A stretch of 64,000 nt of DNA, from the NCBI GenBank assembly GCA_049325415.1, contig JBMOLL010000061.1, positions 1-64,000 of the forward strand, in the 5' to 3' direction. The notes beneath the pieces are model-generated. The model was given only the letters and a program-made list of their open reading frames with translations. It had not been told where the DNA came from and ran no database searches. The DNA comes from JBMOLL01 sp049325415. Lineage in GTDB: Bacteria > Bacteroidota > Bacteroidia > Bacteroidales > GCA-2748055. This document shows, piece by piece, positions 50,542 through 59,063 of the stretch. Numbering within the stretch: position 1 is the stretch's first letter; every line of letters starts with the position of its first letter. The translations under genes and the position numbers were made by a program.

Positions 50542-51561
50542 ATGGGGCTATTTTCTTTTCAGCAGGAGCTGGCCATTGACCTCGGAACTGCCAACACTAT
50601 CATCATCCACAATGATAAGGTGGTCGTCAATGAACCCTCTATTGTGGCCATTGATCAACATACAGGAAAACTGATTGCCATCGGTGAAAAGGCCAGGCAG
50701 ATGCATGGCAAGACACACGAGGACATCAAGACCATCAGGCCCCTGCGCGACGGTGTTATAGCCGACTTCCACGCTGCGGAACAGATGATCAGGGGAATGA
50801 TTAAAATGATCAATACCAAAAGAAGGCTGTTTACCCCTTCCCTTAAAATGGTGGTTTGCATCCCCTCGGGGAGTACTGAAGTGGAGATCCGTGCCGTAAG
50901 GGACTCTTCCGAACATGCCGGCGGCAGGGATGTTTACATGATCTATGAACCGATGGCTGCCGCCATCGGGATCGGTCTTGATGTTGAGGCTCCTGACGGC
51001 TGCATGGTAGTGGATATCGGGGGAGGAACTACCGAGATCGCAGTGATCGCCCTCGGAGGCATCGTTTGCAATCAGTCGATCAGGATTGCCGGAGATGGTT
51101 TTACCGCAGATATCCAGGCGTATATGAGGCATCAGCATAATATCAAAGTCGGGGAACGGACCGCTGAAGAAATTAAGATCCATGTCGGCAGTGCCCTCCC
51201 CGAACTGGATAACCCGCCCCAGGACTTCTATGTACGCGGCCCCAACCTGATGACGGCCATGCCCATCGAGATCCCCATTTCCTACCAGGAAATTGCACAT
51301 TGCCTCGATAAATCCATCTCCAAAGTCGAGACCGCCATCCTCTCGGTACTGGAACAGACCCCGCCCGAACTCTATGCCGACATAGTGAGCCGCGGGATCT
51401 ATCTGACCGGTGGCGGAGCACTGATGAGAGGACTGGATAAACGACTGACCGAAAAAATATCGATCCCCTTTATTGTTGCAGAGGATCCTCTCCAGTCTGT
51501 TGCCAGGGGGACCGGCATAGCCTTAAAGAATGTCGACAAATTCTCCTTCCTGATGCGCTAG
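50542..51561 (+). CDS. mreB: Rod-shape actin-like protein MreB
   Basis: A 339-residue bacterial actin that guides elongation of the cell wall. Phosphate-binding loop 1 IDLGTANTIIIHN, the second phosphate loop DIGGGTTEIAVIALGGI, and the adenosine-binding region LTGGGALMRGLDKRL are intact, and IYEPMAAAIGIGLDV matches the family. It heads the mreBCD-mrdA-rodA operon with gaps of 24 bp or less. The family also directs PBP2/RodA wall synthesis in the operon's own products. Confidence 0.97.
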   Translation: MGLFSFQQELAIDLGTANTIIIHNDKVVVNEPSIVAIDQHTGKLIAIGEKARQMHGKTHEDIKTIRPLRDGVIADFHAAEQMIRGMIKMINTKRRLFTPSLKMVVCIPSGSTEVEIRAVRDSSEHAGGRDVYMIYEPMAAAIGIGLDVEAPDGCMVVDIGGGTTEIAVIALGGIVCNQSIRIAGDGFTADIQAYMRHQHNIKVGERTAEEIKIHVGSALPELDNPPQDFYVRGPNLMTAMPIEIPISYQEIAHCLDKSISKVETAILSVLEQTPPELYADIVSRGIYLTGGGALMRGLDKRLTEKISIPFIVAEDPLQSVARGTGIALKNVDKFSFLMR

Positions 51562-51585
51562 ACTTGAGAAAAGCCTGGTAGTCTC

Positions 51586-52398
51586 ATGAAGAGCCTGTTC
51601 AATTTTATACAGAAATACAGCTTCATCCTGCTGTTCATCCTCCTCGAAGGAATTGCCTTTGCGATCCTTGTCAGGGGGAATTATGTACAGCATTCGGTGA
51701 TCAGCCGGACAGGCCGGGAGATATCGGGTCGTCTTATGGACCGGGTAAAGGGAACGCGGGAGTACTTCGTGCTCCGGGAACTGAACCAGGACCTGAGCTC
51801 TGAAAACACGCGCCTTCGCAATCTGCTTGCCGCTGCCCGGGACAGTGCAGCATCCGACAGCCTGAAAAATGCTGAGCCGGCCTATTTCTTCATGAAAGCC
51901 GATGTGGTCCGGAACACGGTAAACAAACAATACAATTTCATTACGCTGAATGCCGGACGTAACCAGGGTGTGCAGAAAGACATGGGCGTGATCACCGAAA
52001 CCGGTGTGGTAGGGATCGTGGTGGAAGCCTCACCCAATTTTTCCATCGTCATCCCGGCGATAAACCGTGATTTCAGGCTCAGCGGCAGGATCAGCAGCAG
52101 CGATTATGTCGGTATTGTTCAATGGGACGGGACCTCTCCCAGCCGTGTTACCCTTGGCGAGATCCCCTACCATGTCGTTCTGCATGAGGGCGACAGCGTT
52201 GTTACCAGCGGCTACTCGGCTATTTTTCCGCCGGGACTGCTGATCGGGACCATTGAAAACTTTTCTCTTGAAGAAGGTAACTTCTTCAGTATTGATGTGA
52301 AACTGGCTGTCGATTTCCGGAATCTTTACCATGTCAACATCATCCGGAATGCACAACAGGATGAACAGCTTGAACTGGAAGCGCAAAACGAAAAATGA
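51586..52398 (+). CDS. mreC: Rod-shape-determining protein MreC
   Basis: A 270-residue inner-membrane protein. An N-terminal helix (residues 11-30) is followed by a coiled coil (about 55-85) and the beta-barrel periplasmic domain (about 105-260) with FITLNAGRNQGVQKDMGVI, TGVVGIVVEASPNFSIV and YSAIFPPGLLIGTI, all typical of MreC. It links MreB to PBP2. The mreD start overlaps its stop by 4 bp. Confidence 0.95.
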   Translation: MKSLFNFIQKYSFILLFILLEGIAFAILVRGNYVQHSVISRTGREISGRLMDRVKGTREYFVLRELNQDLSSENTRLRNLLAAARDSAASDSLKNAEPAYFFMKADVVRNTVNKQYNFITLNAGRNQGVQKDMGVITETGVVGIVVEASPNFSIVIPAINRDFRLSGRISSSDYVGIVQWDGTSPSRVTLGEIPYHVVLHEGDSVVTSGYSAIFPPGLLIGTIENFSLEEGNFFSIDVKLAVDFRNLYHVNIIRNAQQDEQLELEAQNEK

Positions 52399-52901
52399 TC
52401 AGGGTAATAACTTCAAATATCGTCCGCTTTTTTCTGATCCTCCTGATCCAGGTGCTGATTATGGATAATATCCGTTTGGGCGGGCTTTTTAATCCCTATT
52501 TCTATACCCTCTTCATCCTCCTGCTCCCCTTTGAAACCCCCGGATGGCTCCTTCTTCTTTCAGCCTTTCTGCTCGGTACATCCATGGACGTGGTGAACAA
52601 CACTCCCGGAATGCATACCATGGCCTCCCTGCTGATGGCTTTTGTACGACCCTATCTGCTGAACCTCTCCGCGCCGCGCGAAGGTTACGATACCGAAACC
52701 TATCCAAGGATTTACTTCATGGGATTCAGCTGGTTCCTGAAGTATACCCTCGTCCTTGTCTTTATCCACCACCTTTTGTTATTTTACCTGGAAGCCTTCA
52801 CCTTCACCAATTTTTTCTTTACCTTTCTGCGCGTTATTCTGAGCACAGCGCTGACCACCTCAACCATTTTGCTCAGTCAGTTTTTTATCTTCAGAAAGTA
52901 G
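52395..52901 (+). CDS. mreD: Rod-shape-determining protein MreD
   Basis: A 168-residue membrane protein with five helices. The start overlaps the mreC stop by 4 bp. The segment LPFETPGWLLLLSAFLLGTSMDVVNN and the following LLMAFVRPYLL carry the short conserved features of MreD; the rest is poorly conserved, as usual for the family. mrdA begins at the base after its stop. Confidence 0.88.
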   Translation: MIRVITSNIVRFFLILLIQVLIMDNIRLGGLFNPYFYTLFILLLPFETPGWLLLLSAFLLGTSMDVVNNTPGMHTMASLLMAFVRPYLLNLSAPREGYDTETYPRIYFMGFSWFLKYTLVLVFIHHLLLFYLEAFTFTNFFFTFLRVILSTALTTSTILLSQFFIFRK

Positions 52902-54740
52902 ATGGATCATTTCAGGGACAGGCGACTGGTATTTCTGGTAGTGATTGCTCTGGTGGGGCTGGTCTATCTCAGCCGGCTCTTCTGGCTCCAGGTGATCGAT
53001 AAAAGCTATGAGGTCTCGGCCGAGAACAACTCCCAGAGCCACATGATCATTTATCCTGCCCGCGGTCTTATATACGACCGCAACGGGGAACTACTGGTCT
53101 ATAACCAGGCTGCCTACGATATCATGGTCATCCCCGGTGATGTTCAGGAAATGGACACACTCGAGTTCTGTAACACTTTGAGTATAACCCCGGAAGATTT
53201 CAGAGGGCGCCTGTCGGCTGCCAGGGAATATTCTCCGCGCGTGCCGTCGGTTTTTATGAAACAGGTGGCTTACGACAAAGCCGCCGTTTTGCAGGAGAAA
53301 CTCTTCAAATATCCCGGTTTTTATGTCCAGACAAGGACCCTCCGCACCTATCCCAGGCAAATTGCAGCTCACGTGTTGGGTTACGTGGGAGAAGTCGATA
53401 AGAATGTCCTTGAACGGGACAGTTATTACCAGCTGGGGGATTATATCGGGGTGACCGGCATAGAGAAATCCTATGAACTCCAGCTCAGGGGGAAGAAGGG
53501 AAAGAAGATCTTTCTGAAAGATGTGCATAACCGGATTATCGGAGCCTATGAGGATGGGCAGTATGATCAGCCGGTTATTGTAGGGAAGAACCTGACCACG
53601 ACCATTGATGCGAACCTTCAGGAATACGGCGAAAAACTCATGCGGAACTTCACCGGCAGTATGGTAGCCATCGAACCCTCTTCAGGTGAGGTACTTGCAC
53701 TGATCAGTTCACCGGCCTTTCCTCCTTCAATGCTGGTGGGAAGAAATCTGGGAGAGAATTTTATCCGGCTCTCTTCCGACACCATGAACCCGCTTTTCAA
53801 CAGGGCCCTGATGGCACAGTATCCCCCGGGATCGACCTTTAAGACCATCAACGGGCTGATCGGACTCCAGGAAGGTGTGATTAACCAGTCGACCTCCTTC
53901 GGCTGCGAGTATGGCTATCATTTCAAGAATATTTCGGTAGGCTGTCACTCCCATGCCTCACCGCTCGAATTCAGCGAGGGCCTCTCCAATTCCTGTAACT
54001 CCTACTTTTGCAATGTATTCCGGCGGATCATGGAGGACCCTTCCTTCTCATCAACAGAGGATGCTTTTTCGAACTGGCGCCGACATGTCACCAGCTTCGG
54101 CCTCGGGAGCAGGCTGGGCTCCGATTTCACCAATGAACTGAGCGGCAATATTCCAACCGTGGCTTATTATGATAAATATTACCGTTCGGGACACTGGAAT
54201 TTCCTCACCATCATCTCGCTGGCTATCGGCCAGGGCGAACTGCTCATTACTCCTCTTCAGATGGCCAATATGACAGCCGCCATTGCCAATCACGGGTATT
54301 TCTACACGCCTCATATCGTCAGGGCGATAGAAGGCGAGGCTGCGATTGATCCCCGCTTCACCGAAAAACATTACACCACAATCGATTCGGTCTGGTTCCC
54401 GCCGGTGATCACCGGGATGGAATTGGCGGTGAACGGTCCGGCCGGAGGTACGGCAAGGATCGCCAGGATGAACGATATCATTATCTGCGGAAAAACGGGT
54501 ACTGCACAGAACCCCCACGGGGATAACCATTCGATATTTATCGCTTTCGCTCCCAAAGACGATCCGAAGATCGCCATCGCGGTCTATGTGGAGAATGAAG
54601 GATCGGGGGCGACCTGGGCTGCCCCGATGGCCAGTCTGATGATCGAACAGTACCTTACGGACACCATCACCCGGGGATGGCTGGAAAATTATGTGCTGAT
54701 GGGAAATACAAAGAAGAAACAAAGTGGTCAGGAGGAATAA
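52902..54740 (+). CDS. mrdA: Penicillin-binding protein 2 (elongation transpeptidase)
   Basis: A 612-residue class B PBP. An N-terminal helix (residues 8-28) is followed by the dimerisation domain with PARGLIYDRNGELLVYN, a pedestal region, then the transpeptidase. Catalytic motifs are PPGSTFKTING (SxxK), LSNSCNSYF (SxN) and CGKTGTAQNPHG (KTG). The ATG immediately follows the mreD stop. It crosslinks lateral-wall peptidoglycan with RodA, whose gene overlaps its end by 17 bp. Length is close to the family norm. Confidence 0.97.
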   Translation: MDHFRDRRLVFLVVIALVGLVYLSRLFWLQVIDKSYEVSAENNSQSHMIIYPARGLIYDRNGELLVYNQAAYDIMVIPGDVQEMDTLEFCNTLSITPEDFRGRLSAAREYSPRVPSVFMKQVAYDKAAVLQEKLFKYPGFYVQTRTLRTYPRQIAAHVLGYVGEVDKNVLERDSYYQLGDYIGVTGIEKSYELQLRGKKGKKIFLKDVHNRIIGAYEDGQYDQPVIVGKNLTTTIDANLQEYGEKLMRNFTGSMVAIEPSSGEVLALISSPAFPPSMLVGRNLGENFIRLSSDTMNPLFNRALMAQYPPGSTFKTINGLIGLQEGVINQSTSFGCEYGYHFKNISVGCHSHASPLEFSEGLSNSCNSYFCNVFRRIMEDPSFSSTEDAFSNWRRHVTSFGLGSRLGSDFTNELSGNIPTVAYYDKYYRSGHWNFLTIISLAIGQGELLITPLQMANMTAAIANHGYFYTPHIVRAIEGEAAIDPRFTEKHYTTIDSVWFPPVITGMELAVNGPAGGTARIARMNDIIICGKTGTAQNPHGDNHSIFIAFAPKDDPKIAIAVYVENEGSGATWAAPMASLMIEQYLTDTITRGWLENYVLMGNTKKKQSGQEE

Positions 54741-56148
54741 CCTTGCGGCAAATATCGACTGGCTGACGGTCATAATCTGGCTGGTCATGATCCTCTTCGG
54801 ATGGATGAATATCTATTCGGCCAACTTTATTCGCGAGGATGCCGGTCAGACCTTTGATTTCACACAGCGCTACGGACGTCAGCTGATCTGGATCGGTGCG
54901 GCTGTTGTGCTCGCCATTATCATTATCCTCCTCGATAAAAAATTTTATTTCTTCTTCGCCTACCTCCTCTACGGCATCGTTATCGCCATCCTGCTGGGAG
55001 TGCTGGTTTTCGGCCGCGAGGTAAACGGTGCCAAAAGCTGGTTTGCCATCGGCAGTTTCCAGCTCCAGCCGTCTGAATTTGCCAAACCGCTCACGGCCCT
55101 TGCCCTGGCAAAATACCTCTCGGGGTATAATTTTTCCATGAAACGGACCCGCGACCTGCTGCTTGCCTTCGGAATCATTTTCCTTCCGGCCGTGCTTATC
55201 CTGCTTCAGCCCGATGCCGGCTCCACCCTGGTTTTTGCTGCCTTTGTGGCTGTGCTGTACCGCGAGGGTTTCTCCCCGGTGATCATGCTGCTGTTCGTGC
55301 TGCTTGGTGCCCTGTTCTTCCTGACACTTATCTATGATAAAATATACATTCTCTACGGGCTCGTGGTAACGGGCCTGGTGATCCACCGAATTTTGTCCGG
55401 CTCAAACCGCACTTCACTTTCACTCACCGCATTGTTTGGAGGGGGCTTTGCTGCTATCTACCTGGTTCAGCGTTTTCTCTGGCCGGGAATACCGGTGTTC
55501 CTGGTTGCCACGGTGCTCACCCTGGCCGTGGTCCTGAGCCTCGGTGCAATACTTGTCCAGAAACGTCAGTACAGCTATCTGAAGATTATCGGCGGTTTCC
55601 TTGTCGCCTACCTGTTCGTGATCTCGGTTGATTTCGGCTTTCACAAGGTGCTCAAGATTCACCAGCAACACAGGATCTCTGTTACCCTTGGAATTGAAGA
55701 CGATCCACAGGGAGTGGGCTATAATGTCAACCAGTCGAAAATTGCCATCGGCTCAGGCGGATTCAGCGGAAAAGGCTATCTCAACGGAACCCAGACCAAG
55801 CTCCACTTTGTTCCGGAACAAAGCACCGACTTTATCTTCTGCACTGTCGGCGAGGAATGGGGCTTTCTCGGGACGGCCTTTGTTTTGCTGCTTTATCTGG
55901 GTCTGCTGGTAAGGCTTATCACCCTGGCCGACCGGCAGCGATCCTCATTCAGCCGTATCTTTGGCTATGGTCTGGCAGTAGTACTCCTTACGCACCTGGT
56001 GGTAAATATCGGGATGACCATCGGGCTCTTGCCGGTGATCGGCATTCCCCTGCCGTTTTTCAGCTACGGGGGATCCTCCCTCTGGGCCTTTACCCTGTTC
56101 CTGTTTATTTTCCTGAGGCTGGACGCCAACCGGACCGATCTTCTTTAG
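54724..56148 (+). CDS. rodA: Lipid II polymerase RodA (SEDS glycosyltransferase)
   Basis: A 474-residue SEDS protein that polymerises glycan strands, starting at a GTG inside the mrdA end (17-bp overlap), which gives the charged opening VRRNNLAANIDWLTVII. About ten helices are present. Key features are FQLQPSEFAKPLTALALAKYL, LQPDAGSTLVFAAF with the catalytic Asp-containing loop, FVPEQSTDFIFCTVGEEWG and the end PLPFFSYGGSSL. The middle has an extra 70-80-residue helical insertion compared with E. coli RodA, which is common in Bacteroidota. Confidence 0.95.
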   Translation: MVRRNNLAANIDWLTVIIWLVMILFGWMNIYSANFIREDAGQTFDFTQRYGRQLIWIGAAVVLAIIIILLDKKFYFFFAYLLYGIVIAILLGVLVFGREVNGAKSWFAIGSFQLQPSEFAKPLTALALAKYLSGYNFSMKRTRDLLLAFGIIFLPAVLILLQPDAGSTLVFAAFVAVLYREGFSPVIMLLFVLLGALFFLTLIYDKIYILYGLVVTGLVIHRILSGSNRTSLSLTALFGGGFAAIYLVQRFLWPGIPVFLVATVLTLAVVLSLGAILVQKRQYSYLKIIGGFLVAYLFVISVDFGFHKVLKIHQQHRISVTLGIEDDPQGVGYNVNQSKIAIGSGGFSGKGYLNGTQTKLHFVPEQSTDFIFCTVGEEWGFLGTAFVLLLYLGLLVRLITLADRQRSSFSRIFGYGLAVVLLTHLVVNIGMTIGLLPVIGIPLPFFSYGGSSLWAFTLFLFIFLRLDANRTDLL

Positions 56149-56164
56149 AAAGTTTCAGGGGGGA

Positions 56165-56770
56165 TCAGACACAACGCTGACTGTTGATGCTGATTTCGTA
56201 TTTCTCCTCAATAAAATGGATGATCTGGCTGAAAAAGGTCTCAAACTCGCTCCGGAAACCTTCGTATTCGTTTCTCAAAACGGTAATGGCGTAATTGGTA
56301 TGGTCGGGCAGACTGGTATTTTCCGACATCCTGTCGAGGACACGCTCAATCCCCTCGACGGTCTGATAGGTCAGCAGCCAGTTGTTCTCCAGAAAGGTGG
56401 GAAACCAGACCTTGATCCCTATCGGAAGGATCTCATAATTACGTTTCAGGATAAGATAGGTGTTGTTCACATATTCTTCAAGCGGGATATGGCAGTAAAG
56501 ACTCCAGTTCCTGGCCAGGAAATGATCGTACAGGATGTCCACGATAATACCGGCATACTTGTGATACCTGTCGCTTAGCCTCGCCCTCGACTCTCTGGTG
56601 ATCGGATGTGTGTCGGTGTAATAGTCGATGTCCCGGTGGATCAGGATCCCTTTACGGATCTGCTCGGGAAGATGGAGATAGTTCTTTCCCTTGACATAAT
56701 CACCCATGAAGTTTCCGACGATGATTTCATCATTGGCCCCGGAAAGATAGGTATGTGCAAGAAAATTCAT
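56165..56770 (-). CDS. DUF479/AcpH-like phosphodiesterase
   Basis: A 201-residue protein whose opening MNFLAHTYLSG, then GNFMGDYVKG and HRDIDYYTDTHP, and the later YDHFLARNW, match the acyl-carrier-protein phosphodiesterase (AcpH) family. The conserved His and Asp residues (HRDID, DHFL) fit a metal-dependent HD-like active site. AcpH removes the phosphopantetheine arm from ACP. The gene is convergent with rodA (16 bp between the stops). Confidence 0.9.
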   Translation of the reverse strand: MNFLAHTYLSGANDEIIVGNFMGDYVKGKNYLHLPEQIRKGILIHRDIDYYTDTHPITRESRARLSDRYHKYAGIIVDILYDHFLARNWSLYCHIPLEEYVNNTYLILKRNYEILPIGIKVWFPTFLENNWLLTYQTVEGIERVLDRMSENTSLPDHTNYAITVLRNEYEGFRSEFETFFSQIIHFIEEKYEISINSQRCV

Positions 56771-57013
56771 TCAGCCGGTTTATCGTACCTGTTTCAGGTC
56801 GGAATTATTACGTGAATTTACAACCACAAGTTTCATTCCGAAAACTATTCTTAAACATGAAACAAAAAAGTTATCAAAAGGTTGTTAAATTTTTGAAGCA
56901 CAATATATTAATCCGGAAGTCCGATGCATACCTATTATACAGCATGTTAGGGATACCCAACAGCATTAACCGCTACATTTGTGCTATAACCTTATCAACT
57001 AAAACAAAATGTT
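56771..57013. promoter_or_regulatory. Divergent spacer with a clear promoter (TACATTTG at 56974)
   Basis: The 243-bp spacer has a perfect TAnnTTTG element at 56974-56981, 32 bp before the ATG at 57014. It is AT-rich in the middle (about 56850-56910). An 88-codon frame crosses it without protein-like features. Confidence 0.55.
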
Positions 57014-58357
57014 ATGGCTAAGAAAAATGTAATTATCATTGGTGCTGCCGGTCGCGACTTTCACAACTTCAACACCTATTTCAGAGACAATGAAGATTAC
57101 AACGTTGTTGCATTTACCGCTGCTCAGATACCCGATATTGACGGAAGGAAATACCCCGCAGCCCTGGCTGGAAAGCTATATCCTGCAGGGATCCCGATTT
57201 ATTCAGAGGACCAGTTGCCGGAGCTGATCTCCTCCCTGAAAGCCGAAATCTGTGTTTTTTCCTACAGCGACGTTCCCTATAACCGGGTTATGGGCGTAAG
57301 TGCCATTGTAAACGCAGCAGGCGCCAGCTTCATGTTGCTCGGTACCAGAGATACCATGATTAAAAGTACCAAACCGGTGATTGCCGTGGGCGCCGTCCGC
57401 ACAGGCTGCGGCAAAAGCCAGACCTCCCGCCGGATCATTGAGATCCTGATGGCCAGAGGCCTGAAGGTCGTGGCGGTCAGGCATCCCATGCCCTACGGTG
57501 ACCTGGTGGCCCAGAAAGTCCAGCGTTTTGCCAAAATTGAGGATCTGGCCAGGCACAAATGCACCATCGAAGAGATGGAAGAATATGAACCCCATGTGGT
57601 CCGTGGAAACGTGATCTATGCCGGTGTGGATTATGAAGCCATCCTCCGCGAGGCAGAAAAAGATCCCGATGGCTGCGATGTGGTACTCTGGGATGGTGGT
57701 AACAACGATTTCCCCTTCTACCTCCCCGATCTGACCATTACGGTAGCCGATCCCCACAGGCCGGGCCATGAACTCAGCTACTATCCCGGTGAAGTGACCA
57801 TGCGGATTGCCGATGTGGTGGTGATCAATAAAATGGACAGTGCCTCCCCCGAGAACATCCAGGTGGTAAGGGACAGCATTGCCAAAGTCAATCCCGGGGC
57901 CATCGTTATCGATGGTGCTTCACCGATCAAGGTGGATCGGCCCGATTTTATCCGCGGGAAAAGGGTCCTTGTGGTTGAAGATGGTCCAACCCTCACCCAC
58001 GGCGAAATGAAGATCGGTGCCGGCGTGGTGGCCGCGAGAAAATTCGGTGCCTCCGAACTGGTTGACCCCCGTCCGTTCACGGTCGGCAAACTTTCCGAAA
58101 CTTTCAGGATCTATCCCGGGATCGGAACCCTCCTGCCCGCCATGGGTTACGGCGACCAGCAGTTGAAGGACCTCGAAACCACGATCAACAATACCGATTG
58201 TGACTCCGTGGTCATCGGAACCCCGATCGATCTGAACCGGGTCATTAAAATTAAGAAACCCAATACCCGGGTATATTATGATCTTCAGGAGATCGGCTCG
58301 CCCAACCTCGACGAGATCCTCGACCGTTTTGTTAGCAAACACGGCCTGGTTAAATAA
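57014..58357 (+). CDS. P-loop protein related to cyclic 2,3-diphosphoglycerate synthetase
   Basis: A 447-residue soluble protein. The N-terminal Rossmann-like part opens KKNVIIIGAAGRDFHNFN. A P-loop GAVRTGCGKSQTSR follows at about residue 125-140, then VVINKMDSASPENIQVV with an NKxD-like base-recognition motif. The overall organisation is that of the family that includes archaeal cyclic 2,3-diphosphoglycerate synthetase (CpgS), which makes a thermoprotective solute in hyperthermophiles. In mesophilic bacteria the function is not established, so I do not infer that product. It has its own promoter and is followed after 12 bp by a cyclophilin gene. Confidence 0.82.
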   Translation: MAKKNVIIIGAAGRDFHNFNTYFRDNEDYNVVAFTAAQIPDIDGRKYPAALAGKLYPAGIPIYSEDQLPELISSLKAEICVFSYSDVPYNRVMGVSAIVNAAGASFMLLGTRDTMIKSTKPVIAVGAVRTGCGKSQTSRRIIEILMARGLKVVAVRHPMPYGDLVAQKVQRFAKIEDLARHKCTIEEMEEYEPHVVRGNVIYAGVDYEAILREAEKDPDGCDVVLWDGGNNDFPFYLPDLTITVADPHRPGHELSYYPGEVTMRIADVVVINKMDSASPENIQVVRDSIAKVNPGAIVIDGASPIKVDRPDFIRGKRVLVVEDGPTLTHGEMKIGAGVVAARKFGASELVDPRPFTVGKLSETFRIYPGIGTLLPAMGYGDQQLKDLETTINNTDCDSVVIGTPIDLNRVIKIKKPNTRVYYDLQEIGSPNLDEILDRFVSKHGLVK

Positions 58358-58369
58358 ACCAGACCCGGT

Positions 58370-58945
58370 ATGAAAAGGCCTGCCGGCATAATTCTTACCC
58401 TTCTGGCGCTGTCCGCCTGCCAGGGCGGACGGCTGCCGGAAGTGGAATTTATTACCGGCTTCGGAACCATCACTGCCGAGATCGATACCCTTCATGCACC
58501 CCTGACCGCAGGAAATTTCCTTAAACTCGTGGATGAACAAGCCTTTCAGGATGCCGTTTTTTACCGCGTGGTACGGCCGGATAACCAGCCCGTGAGCAAG
58601 GTGAAAATCGAAGTGGTCCAGGGAGGCCTTTATGCCGATTCGCTGATCGAAAGCTATCCGGCGATTGCACATGAAATAACAGCGGCCACCGGGATATTGC
58701 ACAAAAAAGGAACCCTCTCCATGGCAAGGAATGAACCCGGCACCGCTTCCACTGAATTTTTTTTCTGTATGAAAGATGAACCTGAACTGGATTACGGCGG
58801 ACAGCGCAATCCCGACGGACAGGGTTTTGCTGCTTTTGGCCGGGTGACAGGTGGTATGGAAGTGCTGAAAAAAATACAGTCTTTACCCGATACTGCCCAG
58901 TATCTCATTCATCCCCTGCCCGTCGGAATCAGAAGAAAACAATAG
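58370..58945 (+). CDS. Cyclophilin-type peptidyl-prolyl isomerase lipoprotein
   Basis: A 191-residue lipoprotein with lipobox ALSAC at residues 13-17. The mature part is a cyclophilin domain: ITAEIDTLHAPLTAGNFLKLVD, FYRVVRP (catalytic Arg region), KGTLSMARNEPGTASTEFFFCM and GFAAFGRVTGGMEVLKKI, in normal order. It should isomerise X-Pro bonds in the periplasm at the membrane surface. It lies 12 bp behind the CpgS-like gene and may share its transcript. Confidence 0.92.
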   Translation: MKRPAGIILTLLALSACQGGRLPEVEFITGFGTITAEIDTLHAPLTAGNFLKLVDEQAFQDAVFYRVVRPDNQPVSKVKIEVVQGGLYADSLIESYPAIAHEITAATGILHKKGTLSMARNEPGTASTEFFFCMKDEPELDYGGQRNPDGQGFAAFGRVTGGMEVLKKIQSLPDTAQYLIHPLPVGIRRKQ

Positions 58946-59018
58946 CTGCCAGCGGTGCGGCTCCGGGAAAAATTCCTGCTTTAAAAACTAATAGTTCAGC
59001 ATTTTCCAAAAAAATTAT

Positions 59019-59026
59019 TATCATTG
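59019..59026 (+). promoter_or_regulatory. Near-consensus -7 element (TATCATTG)
   Basis: Seven of eight consensus positions match TAnnTTTG. It lies 38 bp before the ATG at 59064 in an AT-rich tract and probably serves the DUF5916 gene. Confidence 0.4.
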
Positions 59027-59063
59027 CAAAACCACTTATAGCCGACAATAAAAATTTTCTTTT

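Noticed and set aside
56755..57021. 88-codon plus-strand frame in the divergent spacer
   Set aside because: Covers a promoter region and overlaps the start of the next gene; no protein features.
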